From positions 1 to 64,000 of the forward strand of contig NZ_NTMH01000022.1 of assembly GCF_002307475.1 (NCBI RefSeq): a stretch of 64,000 nucleotides of DNA. Reading direction: 5' to 3'. The notes below the pieces were generated by a model. That model saw nothing but the letters and a program-made list of their open reading frames with translations, did no database searches and was not told where the DNA came from. The stretch comes from Pantoea allii (GTDB taxonomy: Bacteria; Pseudomonadota; Gammaproteobacteria; Enterobacterales; Enterobacteriaceae). Shown piece after piece: positions 25,585-35,785 of the stretch. Position numbers and translations under genes: made by a program. Each line of letters starts with the position of its first letter. Position 1 is the first letter of the stretch.

Positions 25585-27759
25585 TTAATGCGAAGGCGTA
25601 AGATAGAGGGTTTCAAACCGTGATGCGCTAACAGGGGAACCGGTTTGGTTGCCTTGCAAAATATCGCATGCTGCCGCGCAAATGAACTCGTGCTGGGCGC
25701 GGTTCTCAACGCCTTCTGCTGCTACGCTGATCCCCATATTTTTTCCCAGTGACGCGATAGCGTTGATCAATAATCGGGCTTTGTTACTGTTCTCAAGCTG
25801 AACAGTAAGGGATTGATCAATTTTAAGTCCCGCGATGCAGCGATGCTGTAACAGGCTGAGCGAGGCAAGGCTGCGACCAAAGTGATCGATGATAAATAAC
25901 GCCCCGGTAGCCTGAACGGCCTCTAACACCTGAGATGTACTTTCCCCTACATCGGTCAGCAGCGGTTCATCGACTTCGAGATCGATAAAGCCCGCGTCTT
26001 CTCCGGCACACTGACGAATCACCTCTTCAAGTCCAGCTTCCATTAGCTGGCGCGGAAACAGGTTAATACTGACTCGCAGAGGCAGGTTTTGACTCCGCCA
26101 TTGTTTAACCTGACTGACAGCAGACTGAATAATCCATGTTCCCAGGGTGATGGACAGTGGGCTTTTGATCAGCATATCGATGAACTCAGAGGGAAGCAGC
26201 AGGCCACGGGCCGGATGCATCCAGCGAACCAGCGCTTCACAGCCCATTAACTCGCCATTGAACACATCAAAACGCGGTTGATAATGCAGCACGAACTGCT
26301 GCTGGCGAACAGCGGCTTCCAGTTCACGTTCAAACCGACGTCGACCTAACTCAGCCTCGCGAAATTCAGGCTGAAACAGGACAGACTGCCCTTTGCCACT
26401 TGCTTTAGCCCGATACAGCGCCAAATCCGCAGCCGACATCACTGAAGACATATCACTTGCATGCAGGGGAAAGCTTGCCACACCGGTGCTTGCGCCGACC
26501 TCTACCGCAGAACCCATGTAATAAAAAGGTGTCTGGATAGCCGCAGTGAGCCGTTGGGCAATATCCATTGCGCCATCACAGCCACAGGGCAGTAAAACGA
26601 TAAACTCGTCGCCCCCCAAACGGGCCGCTGCGATAGCGTGGGTGCAGACAGCGCGGATCTGCTCCGCCACATGGCAAAGCAAAGCGTCACCTGCCGCATG
26701 ACCGCGCGTGTCGTTCACGTCTTTGAAGCTGTCCAAATCTGTCATCAGCAGCGTGTAAGGTACACCGGATTCCGTCAGCTTGCTGAGTTGCGTCATGAAG
26801 GCACTCCGGCTGGCAAGCCGGGTAAGCATATCCAGTGAGGCCAGTTCGCAGAGTCGCGCTTCGCTTTCATAGCGTAACGTCACATCCCGAATGATCATGC
26901 CAATATAGCGCTCAAAGCCCTCCTGCCAGCCCGAAAAAGAGACCTCCGCTGGAAACTCCTCGCCGTTGCATCGCTTGCCCCAAATCTGCAAGGTACGCGG
27001 CGTAGAGATCGCGCCCTCTTCATGTTCAAGTCGGTCAAGCTCATTACGGTAATCGGTCTGACAGCGTTCAGGGATCAGCCCGGCGACGTATTTACCGGCC
27101 ATTTCGTCAGCGTCATAGCCAAACATTTTCGTCGCGGCAGGGTTCCAGAACGTAATACCACGGTTCAAATCAGTACAGATGATCGCGTCCGGTGAGGTTA
27201 CCGATATGGCTTCGAGGCGCTGCTGGCTGGCATGGCGCAGAACCGCCATGCGATGAACTTCCATGCGGTCCATGACCAGTGCGGCCAGATCGGTCAGGTT
27301 GTGGCGATCCGTTGTGCTCATTGCGGGGCGGGGATGATTATCGGTCAGGCATAGCGTACCAATACGGTGCCCGTCTGGCGTAATCAGTGGGACGCCGGCA
27401 TAAAACCGAATAAAGGGATAACCCAGCACCAACGGACTGTTAGAGAAACGGGGATCGTCGAGCGCATCGGGAACGCAAAGGATATCGTCGCTTTCCAGCG
27501 TGTGATGGCAGAACGCGACGCTTCGTGAGGTTTCCGTAATTTGCAGACCATAGCGAGACTTAAAAAACTGACGTTTCTCATCAATCAGCGACACGAAGGC
27601 CACCGGCACACAGAACAATCTGGCCGCCAGAATAGTCAGTCGATCAAAGGCTTCATTGGGCGGCGTGTCCATCAGTTGGTACTGGGCCAGCGCACGTATG
27701 CGTGCTTCTTCGGAGCCGCTTTCAGTTGAGTGCTTCAGAGTGTGTCCTCCTGAGGTCAT
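25585..27759 (-). CDS. GAF-PAS-GGDEF-EAL protein: diguanylate cyclase with degenerate EAL domain
   Basis: A cytoplasmic 724-residue protein with GAF (about 25-165), PAS (185-300), GGDEF (305-465) and EAL (480-715) domains. The cyclase motif GGDEF (382-386) is intact, and no RxxD inhibitory site precedes it. The EAL motif itself is present (508-510), but the metal-binding DDFG motif reads DHFG (625-628) and the following GTGYSSL reads GRSLASL, so phosphodiesterase activity is doubtful. The ATG at 27759 is one option. A GGAGGACACAC motif a few codons inside suggests a start at CTG 27738. The GAF domain is paralogous to that of the EAL protein at 30476-32257. Confidence 0.9.
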   Translation of the reverse strand: MTSGGHTLKHSTESGSEEARIRALAQYQLMDTPPNEAFDRLTILAARLFCVPVAFVSLIDEKRQFFKSRYGLQITETSRSVAFCHHTLESDDILCVPDALDDPRFSNSPLVLGYPFIRFYAGVPLITPDGHRIGTLCLTDNHPRPAMSTTDRHNLTDLAALVMDRMEVHRMAVLRHASQQRLEAISVTSPDAIICTDLNRGITFWNPAATKMFGYDADEMAGKYVAGLIPERCQTDYRNELDRLEHEEGAISTPRTLQIWGKRCNGEEFPAEVSFSGWQEGFERYIGMIIRDVTLRYESEARLCELASLDMLTRLASRSAFMTQLSKLTESGVPYTLLMTDLDSFKDVNDTRGHAAGDALLCHVAEQIRAVCTHAIAAARLGGDEFIVLLPCGCDGAMDIAQRLTAAIQTPFYYMGSAVEVGASTGVASFPLHASDMSSVMSAADLALYRAKASGKGQSVLFQPEFREAELGRRRFERELEAAVRQQQFVLHYQPRFDVFNGELMGCEALVRWMHPARGLLLPSEFIDMLIKSPLSITLGTWIIQSAVSQVKQWRSQNLPLRVSINLFPRQLMEAGLEEVIRQCAGEDAGFIDLEVDEPLLTDVGESTSQVLEAVQATGALFIIDHFGRSLASLSLLQHRCIAGLKIDQSLTVQLENSNKARLLINAIASLGKNMGISVAAEGVENRAQHEFICAAACDILQGNQTGSPVSASRFETLYLTPSH

Positions 27760-28004
27760 ATACTGTGGCCGGGCATCTCACAGTAAAAAGAGGACGCCTG
27801 CAATCAGACAGAACCAGGTAACGCGCAATACATCAACCTGAAGCCGCAACAAAGGTCCGCCTGTGCAGCAAAATGTCAGTTATCAGAGATCTGCACTGAT
27901 AGCGACACCTGCTCTTACATAGTGCCCGGTATTGCAGTTATCGTCCGTTCAGGCCTGAACTTCATAGCGAAAGACGGCTTTACTCTGTCAAACGGTAAAA
28001 ATCG

Positions 28005-28244
28005 CTATTTTTTGTCTTGCGGCACCAGTTCATAGTGAGGATGACGCCCTGCCAGCAGCAGCAGCAGTTCGTACTCCCCTTGACTCAGCAAGGCCACCTT
28101 CGCCGTAGCTTCTTTGGTCTGCCAGGCGCGCAAACTCAGATCAAAGCGTTCAGCGGCACCTTCCTGCGACAGGCCGGCAGCAATTCGCAGTTCACGAACA
28201 TTATTCTGGACGGGCACGGGCCGTCGGACGATTGAATTTCCCAA
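28005..28244 (-). CDS. Small XRE-type DNA-binding protein
   Basis: This 79-residue protein consists of a Cro/CI-type helix-turn-helix (VRELRIAAGLSQEGAAERFD, residues 16-35, then the recognition helix region) and a short C-terminal helix. It starts at TTG, with GGGAG at the correct distance, and no ATG is available. The layout resembles antitoxin or NadS-like regulators, but no toxin gene adjoins it. Its target is unknown. Confidence 0.75.
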   Translation of the reverse strand: MGNSIVRRPVPVQNNVRELRIAAGLSQEGAAERFDLSLRAWQTKEATAKVALLSQGEYELLLLLAGRHPHYELVPQDKK

Positions 28245-28667
28245 ACCAGGCTCCCTGTGGATGAAGTAGGGTAACAGTACGTCAGCCGATCAGTTCAGTG
28301 TCGGCTGAGACCTCTGTCTGCAACCGTTGCAGCACACCTTTCATAAGGATTTTTAATCTTATCTGCTGAAATGTCAAACCAGCGGATTCGCCAGCTTCGG
28401 GATTATTTGCCTGTAAAAAAAACGTCTGATCGGCAGCGCTTATTTTTTATTAAGCGAAGCGTCGTTATATTTAAATGACTCAAAGTTTTAGATTTTATTT
28501 TACGCTGCGTTTATGTAAGTAAATATTTATTAAGGATTAATGAATTTACGGGCAACAAAAAACCCCGCTTTGGCCGCGAGGTTTTAAAAAACACAACAGG
28601 AAACGGGTCCGTCTGCTGCGTATAACCAGCCCATCAGTGCGTTTATATCTGATGAGACAGACGTTGA
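28245..28667. other. Intergenic region containing the chemoreceptor terminator
   Basis: These 423 bases hold the terminator at 28557-28587 and an AT-rich part upstream of the XRE gene that is likely its promoter. I saw no gene or repeat besides these. Confidence 0.5.
28557..28587 (-). terminator. Rho-independent terminator, minus strand
   Basis: On the minus strand AAAACCTCGC and GCGGGGTTTT pair imperfectly around GGCCAAA and are followed by TTTTTTG. It lies 80 bases after the stop of the chemoreceptor at 28668. Confidence 0.75.
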
Positions 28668-30131
28668 TTATCTGCCAAACGCCACCCAGGCCTCATCGTC
28701 TTTGGTCGGTACAGATGCGATATGACGCTTTGCCGGGACGGGCTTAGCGACGACAACACTGGCCGCTGACGACGCGGGTAAGGTAAACCGGGTTATCACG
28801 CTGGTGAGCGTTTCCGTCTGGTTACTCATACTCTCTGCCGACGCCGAGATCTTCTGTACCAACGTACTGTTTTGCTGCGTCACGCGGTCAATCTCAGCCA
28901 CGGCAAGCGTCACCTGAGAAATGCCCTTGCTTTGCTCTTCCGATGCCAGCGCGATTTGGCTGATGAGCTCGTTAACGCTGCCCACGCTGCGCAGCACCTC
29001 TTCCATCGTGCTTCCGGCGCTGTCAGCCGCACCGCGCCCTTCGCCGATGCGCGCTACCGTATTGCCAATTAACCCTTCAATCTCTTTCGCCGCTTCTGCG
29101 CTGCGCTGTGCCAGTGAGCGAACTTCACTGGCGACAACCGCAAACCCGCGCCCCTGCTCACCGGCACGTGCAGCTTCAACCGCCGCGTTGAGCGCCAGAA
29201 TGTTGGTCTGGAACGCAATACCGTTGATGGTGGCAGTAAACTGGCGGATTTTCTCAGCGCCTTCAGCAAGCACACCCATAGCGGTCACTACGGTTTTCAC
29301 CAACTGCTCACCTTTCTGGGTCGTCTGGGCGGTAACACTCGCCAGCTCACGCGCCTCACGACTGTTTTCAGCATTGTGGCGAACGGTCGCCGTAAGCTGC
29401 TCCATACTCGCCGCCGTCTCCTCCAGCGCCGCCGCCTGGGTGGCCGTTCTGTTCGACAGATCGGCATTGCCTTTCGCAATATCGCCCGCCTCAAAATGTA
29501 AAACGGACGCGTTATCACGAATAGCCTGGACGGTATTCAACAAACTTTGTTGCATTTCTTTTAATAAAGGAACCATTAGCCCGATACAATTCTTACCCAG
29601 ATCCTCGGGTTCACGTGTCAGATCACCATCAGCAATCACGCGGAAGTGCGCCCGCAGTTTTGCTACCGGCCGCACCAGATGGATGACAAGATAGCGATCG
29701 CAAAAAATGAGCAGCGCAGCGACCGCAGCGAGCGTAATCAGAAACAGATTCACCAGCCGCTGATGTTCCTCACGCAGCGGGGCCGCATTAGCAGAAAGCT
29801 GCTGCTCAAGCGCGGCAAGCCGTTCCTGAGCCGCCGCAGGGTAATCCTGAGGCGCGCTGGTCAGAGCGGTGCGATAACGTTGCCATTCATCACCCGCCGG
29901 TGCCTGAGAAGCAATGTCCGCATGGTTCGCCGTGGCGTTCGTCTGCACTTGCACACTGGCGCGGTTAAGGAAAATAAGCTGTTGAGTCAGGGCATTACTG
30001 CGGCTGGCTTCGCGGTCAATGTCGTTTATTATCCGTGAACCATACGCGCCGGCTAACGCAATAATCATTACGGCAGCGATAAGTATCCACAGAACAACGC
30101 GTCTAATCGTAAAATTTTTTAGAATATTCAT
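28668..30131 (-). CDS. Methyl-accepting chemotaxis protein with C-terminal pentapeptide-like end
   Basis: A 487-residue chemoreceptor with membrane helices at about 11-31 and 126-150. The periplasmic sensor between them is short, about 95 residues, probably four-helix. HAMP and the signalling hairpin ([20 protein letters not shown]) follow. After a Val/Ala/Pro-rich flexible linker it ends in [14 protein letters not shown] fits the CheR/CheB tether consensus x-W-x-x-F (E. coli NWETF), which the other two receptors here lack. The ligand is unknown. Confidence 0.9.
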   Translation of the reverse strand: MNILKNFTIRRVVLWILIAAVMIIALAGAYGSRIINDIDREASRSNALTQQLIFLNRASVQVQTNATANHADIASQAPAGDEWQRYRTALTSAPQDYPAAAQERLAALEQQLSANAAPLREEHQRLVNLFLITLAAVAALLIFCDRYLVIHLVRPVAKLRAHFRVIADGDLTREPEDLGKNCIGLMVPLLKEMQQSLLNTVQAIRDNASVLHFEAGDIAKGNADLSNRTATQAAALEETAASMEQLTATVRHNAENSREARELASVTAQTTQKGEQLVKTVVTAMGVLAEGAEKIRQFTATINGIAFQTNILALNAAVEAARAGEQGRGFAVVASEVRSLAQRSAEAAKEIEGLIGNTVARIGEGRGAADSAGSTMEEVLRSVGSVNELISQIALASEEQSKGISQVTLAVAEIDRVTQQNSTLVQKISASAESMSNQTETLTSVITRFTLPASSAASVVVAKPVPAKRHIASVPTKDDEAWVAFGR

Positions 30132-30475
30132 GGTATTTCCCCGGTGTTGCGACGTAAAAAAAACACTTCAATAAAATATTCACATCTAATAGTTGCGGGC
30201 AAAACAATAGCGCGCTACTCTTCTGAGGTTATTGTGGCAGCGTTATTGAAAAAATAAAATTCAAAAATTGATTAAATGTTTGCATCGTTGATAACTGATA
30301 AATTCATTAAAGAAAATAAAAAGAGACAGAAATCCAAATCACGCCTATTATTCAGCGAGAAAAAAAAACTATTTTAATTTTCCTTTCGCTGAATCTGGCC
30401 TTGTTCCGGTGCTTTTTATCCGCCACTTTTTCTTTTTAATTTCGCGCCGTGAGCAATCCGGGGCGGAGGACACAC
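30132..30475. other. AT-rich divergent promoter region
   Basis: This 344-base AT-rich region lies between a chemoreceptor and an EAL gene transcribed away from each other. It should hold both promoters. No clear sigma-28 or sigma-70 box pair or operator could be singled out. Confidence 0.5.
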
Positions 30476-32257
30476 ATGCTTATGAATCTCGACGGTGATC
30501 ATGAACGCCGCACTCGTGCCCTTGAGGCCCTTCGCTACCCCGATGAAAGTCGGGATGATGTGCTGAGAAAATTTGTCAGGCTTGCCAGTCAGGCACTGAG
30601 CATTCCCGGAAGCTTTATTTCGGTTATTGATGATGAATTTCAGTATATTCGTGCTGCGCACAATTTTAAGCTGGAGCGTTCCTCCCGCGAGGACTCGCTA
30701 TGTCGCTATGCCGTGGACAGCGATTCTCCAGTGGTCGTGCCGGATACGTACCTCGACAGCCGATTCGCGCAACATCCCCTGATCATTGGTGCGCCCTTTA
30801 TTCGTTTTTATGCGGGTGTGCCGCTTAAAAACCGCGACGGCATCAATTTGGGCACGCTGTGCGTGACAGATATTCAGCCTCATCCTTTTACGCCTGCACA
30901 AATCACCACGCTGACGCTACTGTCGTCGTTGGTCATGTCTTTTCTGGAAGCATGGCACTCGGCAGGATTTATCGATCCGGTGACAAATCTGCCGAATCGC
31001 CAGCGCCTGATCCGCGACATGCATTATCTGACGGCTGCCGGTGACACCACATTGCGTCGCCTGGTGCTGATTGACTGTATTGATATGCCACGCGCCTATG
31101 AACTGGCGCGCTCAATGGGCATGAGTCCTGTTGAAAGCCTGCTTAAAGATGTGGCGACGCTGCTGCCATTGCGGCTGCGCCCCGCTGCCAGCGATATTCT
31201 TTATACCGTTGCAACCGGACGATTTGCCGTGCTGACCCGTGCGGACAGCCGCATCAGTGCAAACTGGGTGGCCTGCCAGATGGAGGGCATCAGTGCGGAC
31301 CTGGGGGAAGGCTTGTCGGTGGCGCTGAGTACCCATACCGGTGAAGTCGATTTCGTCTCCGGTATCTTTCCTCCCCAGGAAACGTTACGTCAGGCGGTCA
31401 GTGCCTTACATGAAGCGATCGATCGCGGATTACCCTCTTTGCGCTTTAGCGAAGCCACAGACAGCAGGCGTACCCAGGACTTCACGCTGGTGAACGATCT
31501 GGCGAGAGCGCTTCGGGAAAATAATGGGCTGTATCTGGTTTACCAGCCCAAAATTTGCCTGCAAAGCGGCAAACCTATCGGGCTTGAGGCGCTGATTCGC
31601 TGGCGCCATCCTGTGCAAGGTGAACTCGCACCCGCGACGTTTATCCCGCTTGCCGAGCAGACGGAGATCCTTACGGCCCTTACCACATGGGTGATAGAGA
31701 GCGTGATCGCGCGTCTGAAACGTCTGCGTAACAGCTGCATCCAGCTGCCAATTACGATTAACGTGAGTGAGCGTGATTTCTCGATTGATGGCTTTGCAGA
31801 CGTGCTGGAAGAGAAGATGCTGAGGGCAAAACTGCCGACCTCGCTGTTGGGGATCGAATGCCTTGAAACAGAACGCATCGTGGAGAGCGCTTCCGCTATG
31901 CGCGGGCTTGAAATGCTGAAACTGCGCGGCTTCGGCATTTCACTTGATGATTTCGGCACGGGCTACAGCAATATCAGCTATCTTCGCCGTATGCCGCTGG
32001 ATGTGATTAAGCTGGACCGGTCACTGATCAGTGAGCTGTCGTCGGATACGGCTTCACGCATCATCGCCCGCAATATTATCGCAATGCTTAAAGAGCTGGA
32101 TTATGTGGTGTTGGCCGAAGGCGTGGAATGCGTCGATACCGTCGAGGCATTGACGGAATATGGCTGCGACCAGGCGCAGGGCTTTTTCTACTCCCGACCG
32201 CTGGCAGACAGCGAACTGGATCACTGGCTGCACTGGAAAATGCGTGAGATGTGCTGA
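30476..32257 (+). CDS. GAF-(degenerate GGDEF)-EAL c-di-GMP phosphodiesterase
   Basis: The ATG at 30476 follows GGAGG at good spacing and gives 593 residues. GAF (about 15-155) is followed by a GGDEF-like domain whose active-site motif is lost (TGRFA near 247-251), although DPVTNLPNR remains. A complete EAL domain (about 340-585) keeps LEALIRW, INVSERDF, LDDFGTGYSNISYL, IKLDRSL, AEGVE and QGFFYSRPL. It should hydrolyse c-di-GMP under control of its GAF domain. It is the mirror image of the GAF-GGDEF-(degenerate EAL) protein at 25585-27759. It converges with the GGDEF gene at 32273. Confidence 0.9.
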   Translation: MLMNLDGDHERRTRALEALRYPDESRDDVLRKFVRLASQALSIPGSFISVIDDEFQYIRAAHNFKLERSSREDSLCRYAVDSDSPVVVPDTYLDSRFAQHPLIIGAPFIRFYAGVPLKNRDGINLGTLCVTDIQPHPFTPAQITTLTLLSSLVMSFLEAWHSAGFIDPVTNLPNRQRLIRDMHYLTAAGDTTLRRLVLIDCIDMPRAYELARSMGMSPVESLLKDVATLLPLRLRPAASDILYTVATGRFAVLTRADSRISANWVACQMEGISADLGEGLSVALSTHTGEVDFVSGIFPPQETLRQAVSALHEAIDRGLPSLRFSEATDSRRTQDFTLVNDLARALRENNGLYLVYQPKICLQSGKPIGLEALIRWRHPVQGELAPATFIPLAEQTEILTALTTWVIESVIARLKRLRNSCIQLPITINVSERDFSIDGFADVLEEKMLRAKLPTSLLGIECLETERIVESASAMRGLEMLKLRGFGISLDDFGTGYSNISYLRRMPLDVIKLDRSLISELSSDTASRIIARNIIAMLKELDYVVLAEGVECVDTVEALTEYGCDQAQGFFYSRPLADSELDHWLHWKMREMC

Positions 32258-32272
32258 GAGCCGCATCCGGGG

Positions 32273-33850
32273 TCAGACAGCAGGATAGCGAGAAATATCG
32301 CCTTCGTGGCTGACCATCACCCGGTTACGGCCATCATCTTTGGCCGCATATAACGCTTCATCTGCCCGCCTTAACAACGACTCTTTATCATCCGTATCGC
32401 TCAGCGTTGCCACGCCGAGAGAGACGGTCATCGCGCTGATAAACGGAAATGACGTCATACTGACGGCCTCACGGATACGTTCTGCCATGGCAGCCGCATC
32501 GCTCAGTGCAGTGCCGGGAAGCAGCAAAATAAACTCTTCGCCGCCAAAGCGGCTCACCACATCCAGCGTGCGGCATCGCTTACGCAGCAGGCCTGCCAGA
32601 CTTACTAAAACCTCATCCCCGGCATCATGCCCGTAGCGATCGTTGATCTTTTTAAAGTGATCGATATCGATCGCGATGGCGCTCTGCACCCGCTCCTCAC
32701 TGTGCTGTTCCGCCTGGACATAAAAGCCGCGACGGTTATTCAGTCCGGTCAGCGGATCGGTCATGGCTTTATCATTCAGATCGGCAACGTGCCCAGCAAC
32801 GGCCTGACGGTGTTGCTGAACCGCCTCTCTTAACCTGTCCGCTTCGTTATACCAGGTGTTGACCGATGACAGCAGTTCCGGGCTGGCATCGCTGCCGCCC
32901 TCGCGAACCATACCGGCCAGTTTTTCCAGCGGATAAGAGATACGCGCCGCCAGAAAAGCCATGCAGCTCGCCGTGAGGACGATGATGCCCAGGATAAACC
33001 AGAACGCGTTTCTGGCCGTATGTATCATCAGGCTACTCACGGTTTCTGACGTACCGGACATAAAGATATTCCAGTCGGTTTTTTGCAGGCTGGCGTAGCC
33101 AATAAGGTATTTTTTGCCTGCGTCCTCAATCATAAACTGACCATTTGAGGTTGAAGCTAGTCGTTTTTGCAGTTGCGGGCTCAATGCCATTCGGGTGCCA
33201 ACCAAAGCAGGATCGTGACTGAAAATAACGAAACCGTCATCACTGACAATACTCACTGAGGTGCCATCACCGTAATAATGCTGGCTCAGGACATCACTTA
33301 ACATGCTCTGTTTTTTCAGGTAAATGGTGCCACAGATAAAACCGAGATAATGCCCATCTGTCGAAAACAGGGGCTGGGAAAGCAGCACGACGTAATTTCC
33401 CGAAGGAGAATTAAAGGGTGAGGAAATAAAAGGTTTCCGGGCCGCGATTGCCTGCTCTGTCTCTGGGGTATCCACCTTTACGCCCATCAGACTCAGGCTT
33501 TCAGGCGAAACAGAGGCGATGACGGCATGACGATCCAACACCGCCACCGAATTGAAAAAACCGGACTGCTGGAATAAACGCGTCGTTTCGCGATGCAGCT
33601 TGCCGACATCATTAAGATCGACGATCTGACTGGCACTCCATGCCAGCTCTCGCTGGGCAATGGTCAGGTAATGATCGGTTGTATCCGCCAGCTTACGCGC
33701 ATAGGCGATATTGCTGTCGAGCAGTGACTCTTCGATATTATTCTTCTGAAACAGAAACAACGCGCCCAGCAGCAGACCTGACGTCAGTATGACGCTTCCG
33801 ATGGATAGTCCGGTAAGGAGCGTTCTTAGATATATTTTTCTGCGATACAT
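32273..33850 (-). CDS. Membrane diguanylate cyclase with Cache-type sensor
   Basis: A 525-residue inner-membrane protein: helix 1 (about 12-34), a large periplasmic dCache-like sensor (35-280), helix 2 (283-303), a HAMP-like linker and a C-terminal GGDEF domain (350-515). The active site is GGEEF, and RTLD five residues before it is an intact RxxD product-inhibition site. It should synthesise c-di-GMP in response to an external ligand. Its stop lies 15 bases from the stop of the convergent EAL gene, so the antagonistic enzymes share a terminator region. Confidence 0.9.
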   Translation of the reverse strand: MYRRKIYLRTLLTGLSIGSVILTSGLLLGALFLFQKNNIEESLLDSNIAYARKLADTTDHYLTIAQRELAWSASQIVDLNDVGKLHRETTRLFQQSGFFNSVAVLDRHAVIASVSPESLSLMGVKVDTPETEQAIAARKPFISSPFNSPSGNYVVLLSQPLFSTDGHYLGFICGTIYLKKQSMLSDVLSQHYYGDGTSVSIVSDDGFVIFSHDPALVGTRMALSPQLQKRLASTSNGQFMIEDAGKKYLIGYASLQKTDWNIFMSGTSETVSSLMIHTARNAFWFILGIIVLTASCMAFLAARISYPLEKLAGMVREGGSDASPELLSSVNTWYNEADRLREAVQQHRQAVAGHVADLNDKAMTDPLTGLNNRRGFYVQAEQHSEERVQSAIAIDIDHFKKINDRYGHDAGDEVLVSLAGLLRKRCRTLDVVSRFGGEEFILLLPGTALSDAAAMAERIREAVSMTSFPFISAMTVSLGVATLSDTDDKESLLRRADEALYAAKDDGRNRVMVSHEGDISRYPAV

Positions 33851-34212
33851 ATCGGGTTGCGCTGAGAGTGAGTTAAACGAATTTTAACCGCCTCTGCGCC
33901 AGACAAACGCGAGAATAAACGCCAGATTACTTGTCTTTAGTGCTGAATGACGTTACGCATTGCTGTAAAAGCAGCCTGATACTCTTTTTTTTGTGTCGTG
34001 CAGCATTTCCGCGTCGTGAAGGTGTAATCTGGGCCAGCGGTTACCCAGGCTTTTGGGGGATTATCGTTGCCAGATGTCCTAACCCGATAACCTCTCTGGC
34101 GGCGTCTCATTCCCCTTATTGATAACCGGAATCATCCGATCACCGCACGGTTGCCTGTGGTTTTCTATGCGCTAATAATGTTCAACACGTAAAACAGACC
34201 CCGAGGAAGACC
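33851..34212. other. Intergenic region upstream of iraP
   Basis: These 362 bases separate the divergent cyclase gene and iraP and should contain their promoters. Nothing else was recognised. Confidence 0.5.
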
Positions 34213-34569
34213 ATGATGAAAAGCGCTGTTCTTAGCATGCTGGCCAAGATTTCAAAAATGGATGCCGAAACTAAAGAACTGGTTGCTCAGACAGAAGCGC
34301 AGTCACTGTTGCTCAGCGCGTTGACGCTGACTGTTGGCAAAAGTGGCGGTGTTGAAGAGCTGATTTCGGCGATCAGTCAGGCAATTAATACCGTGCTGGA
34401 GTCCTCTGACGGCCTGATTAAATCTGACGCGGAGCTTCTGCTGACCAAATTTCAGGAACAGCTCACGCTGACGCGTCTGGTCGATGAAGAGTCAAAAGAG
34501 TTTCTGAAAGGCGTGTCCCATAAGTCTCTTTCCTCCGTCTCGAATAATGAAAAAATTACCGACTGCTAG
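34213..34569 (+). CDS. iraP: Anti-adaptor IraP (RpoS stabiliser)
   Basis: This 118-residue helical protein resembles E. coli IraP in its N-terminal half (LAKISKMDAETKELVAQTEA, compare [20 protein letters not shown]). IraP binds the adaptor RssB and protects sigma-S from ClpXP during phosphate or magnesium stress. GAGGAAG precedes the ATG. It lies directly upstream of ddlA, the neighbour of iraP in E. coli, which supports the call. It is about 30 residues longer than E. coli IraP, with an unconserved C-terminal tail. Confidence 0.8.
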   Translation: MMKSAVLSMLAKISKMDAETKELVAQTEAQSLLLSALTLTVGKSGGVEELISAISQAINTVLESSDGLIKSDAELLLTKFQEQLTLTRLVDEESKEFLKGVSHKSLSSVSNNEKITDC

Positions 34570-34667
34570 CCACGTCTCCTGACGGCGAGGCGTTAAGCGC
34601 GTCTGTCTGTTTTTTATTGTGACGCACGTGGTATGGTATTTATTTGCCTCTACGTGGACAAGGTTTG

Positions 34668-35765
34668 ATGAAAAAACAGCGAGTTGGCATTGTGTTCGGT
34701 GGGAAATCTTCTGAGCATGAAGTGTCATTGCAGTCGGCTAAAAATATTGTTGATGCCATAGATAAAACCCGGTTTGAGGTTGTGCTGCTGGGTATAGATA
34801 AGCAAGGCCAGTGGCATCTTAACGATGCCTCAAACTTTCTGCTAAATGCTGAAAATCCCTCGCTGATTGCCCTGAATCGCACAGCAAAACACGTTGCACT
34901 CATCCCCGGTGAGCCTCAACATCCACTGATTTCCCGTGATAATGCCCATCCCCTGTCCCAACTTGACGTTATTTTTCCGGTGGTCCACGGGACGCAAGGT
35001 GAAGATGGCTCGCTGCAGGGATTGCTGCGGATGGCCTCGCTGCCTTTCGTCGGATCTGACGTGTTGGGTTCTGCCGTCAGCATGGATAAAGACGTCACCA
35101 AGCGCCTGCTGCGGGATGCCGGTCTAAAGGTTGCGCCCTGGCTGAGCGTGACGCAGTCACAGAGGCATCATCTGGACACCGAGGCTGTCATCGAACGCTT
35201 TGGGTTGCCGCTGTTTATCAAGCCAGCCAATCAGGGATCGTCCGTGGGCGTCAGTAAGGTTGATACGGCGGCAGAGTTACTCCCGGCCCTGGAACTGGCC
35301 TTTACTTTTGATCGTAAAGTTTTGATAGAGAAAGGGATTAAAGGTCGCGAGATCGAATGCGCAGTGCTGGGCAATGACAAGCCAGAAGCCAGCCCCTGTG
35401 GCGAAGTGGTGGTAAAGGATGCTTTTTATTCTTACGACACCAAATACATCAGCGAAACCGGCGCACAAACGGTGATACCGGCTGACATTCCTGCTGCTGT
35501 AGATGATGCGATTCGTCAGGTGGCCCTCAGCGCCTTCACCGCGCTGGAGTGTTTTGGTATGGCGCGCGTTGACGTGTTCTACACCGATGACGGTGAGATT
35601 ATCGTCAATGAGGTGAATACCTTACCCGGTTTCACCAATATCAGCATGTATCCAAAACTGTGGCAGGCGGCGGGCCTGAGCTACCAGGATCTGATCACCC
35701 GCCTGATTGAGCTGGCGCTGGAACGCCATCAACAAGGCGCAGCGCTGAAAACCACCGTCAATTAA
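34668..35765 (+). CDS. ddlA: D-alanine--D-alanine ligase A
   Basis: A 365-residue ATP-grasp ligase that makes the D-Ala-D-Ala dipeptide for peptidoglycan. The start [20 protein letters not shown], the [12 protein letters not shown] loop, [14 protein letters not shown] and the C-terminal [16 protein letters not shown] motif are all family hallmarks. I chose the ATG at 34668 because it gives the usual N-terminus. It converges with the cyclase gene at 35786, and only 20 bases separate the stop codons. Confidence 0.95.
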   Translation: MKKQRVGIVFGGKSSEHEVSLQSAKNIVDAIDKTRFEVVLLGIDKQGQWHLNDASNFLLNAENPSLIALNRTAKHVALIPGEPQHPLISRDNAHPLSQLDVIFPVVHGTQGEDGSLQGLLRMASLPFVGSDVLGSAVSMDKDVTKRLLRDAGLKVAPWLSVTQSQRHHLDTEAVIERFGLPLFIKPANQGSSVGVSKVDTAAELLPALELAFTFDRKVLIEKGIKGREIECAVLGNDKPEASPCGEVVVKDAFYSYDTKYISETGAQTVIPADIPAAVDDAIRQVALSAFTALECFGMARVDVFYTDDGEIIVNEVNTLPGFTNISMYPKLWQAAGLSYQDLITRLIELALERHQQGAALKTTVN

Positions 35766-35785
35766 TCGTCTCCAGCGGCGTCTGC

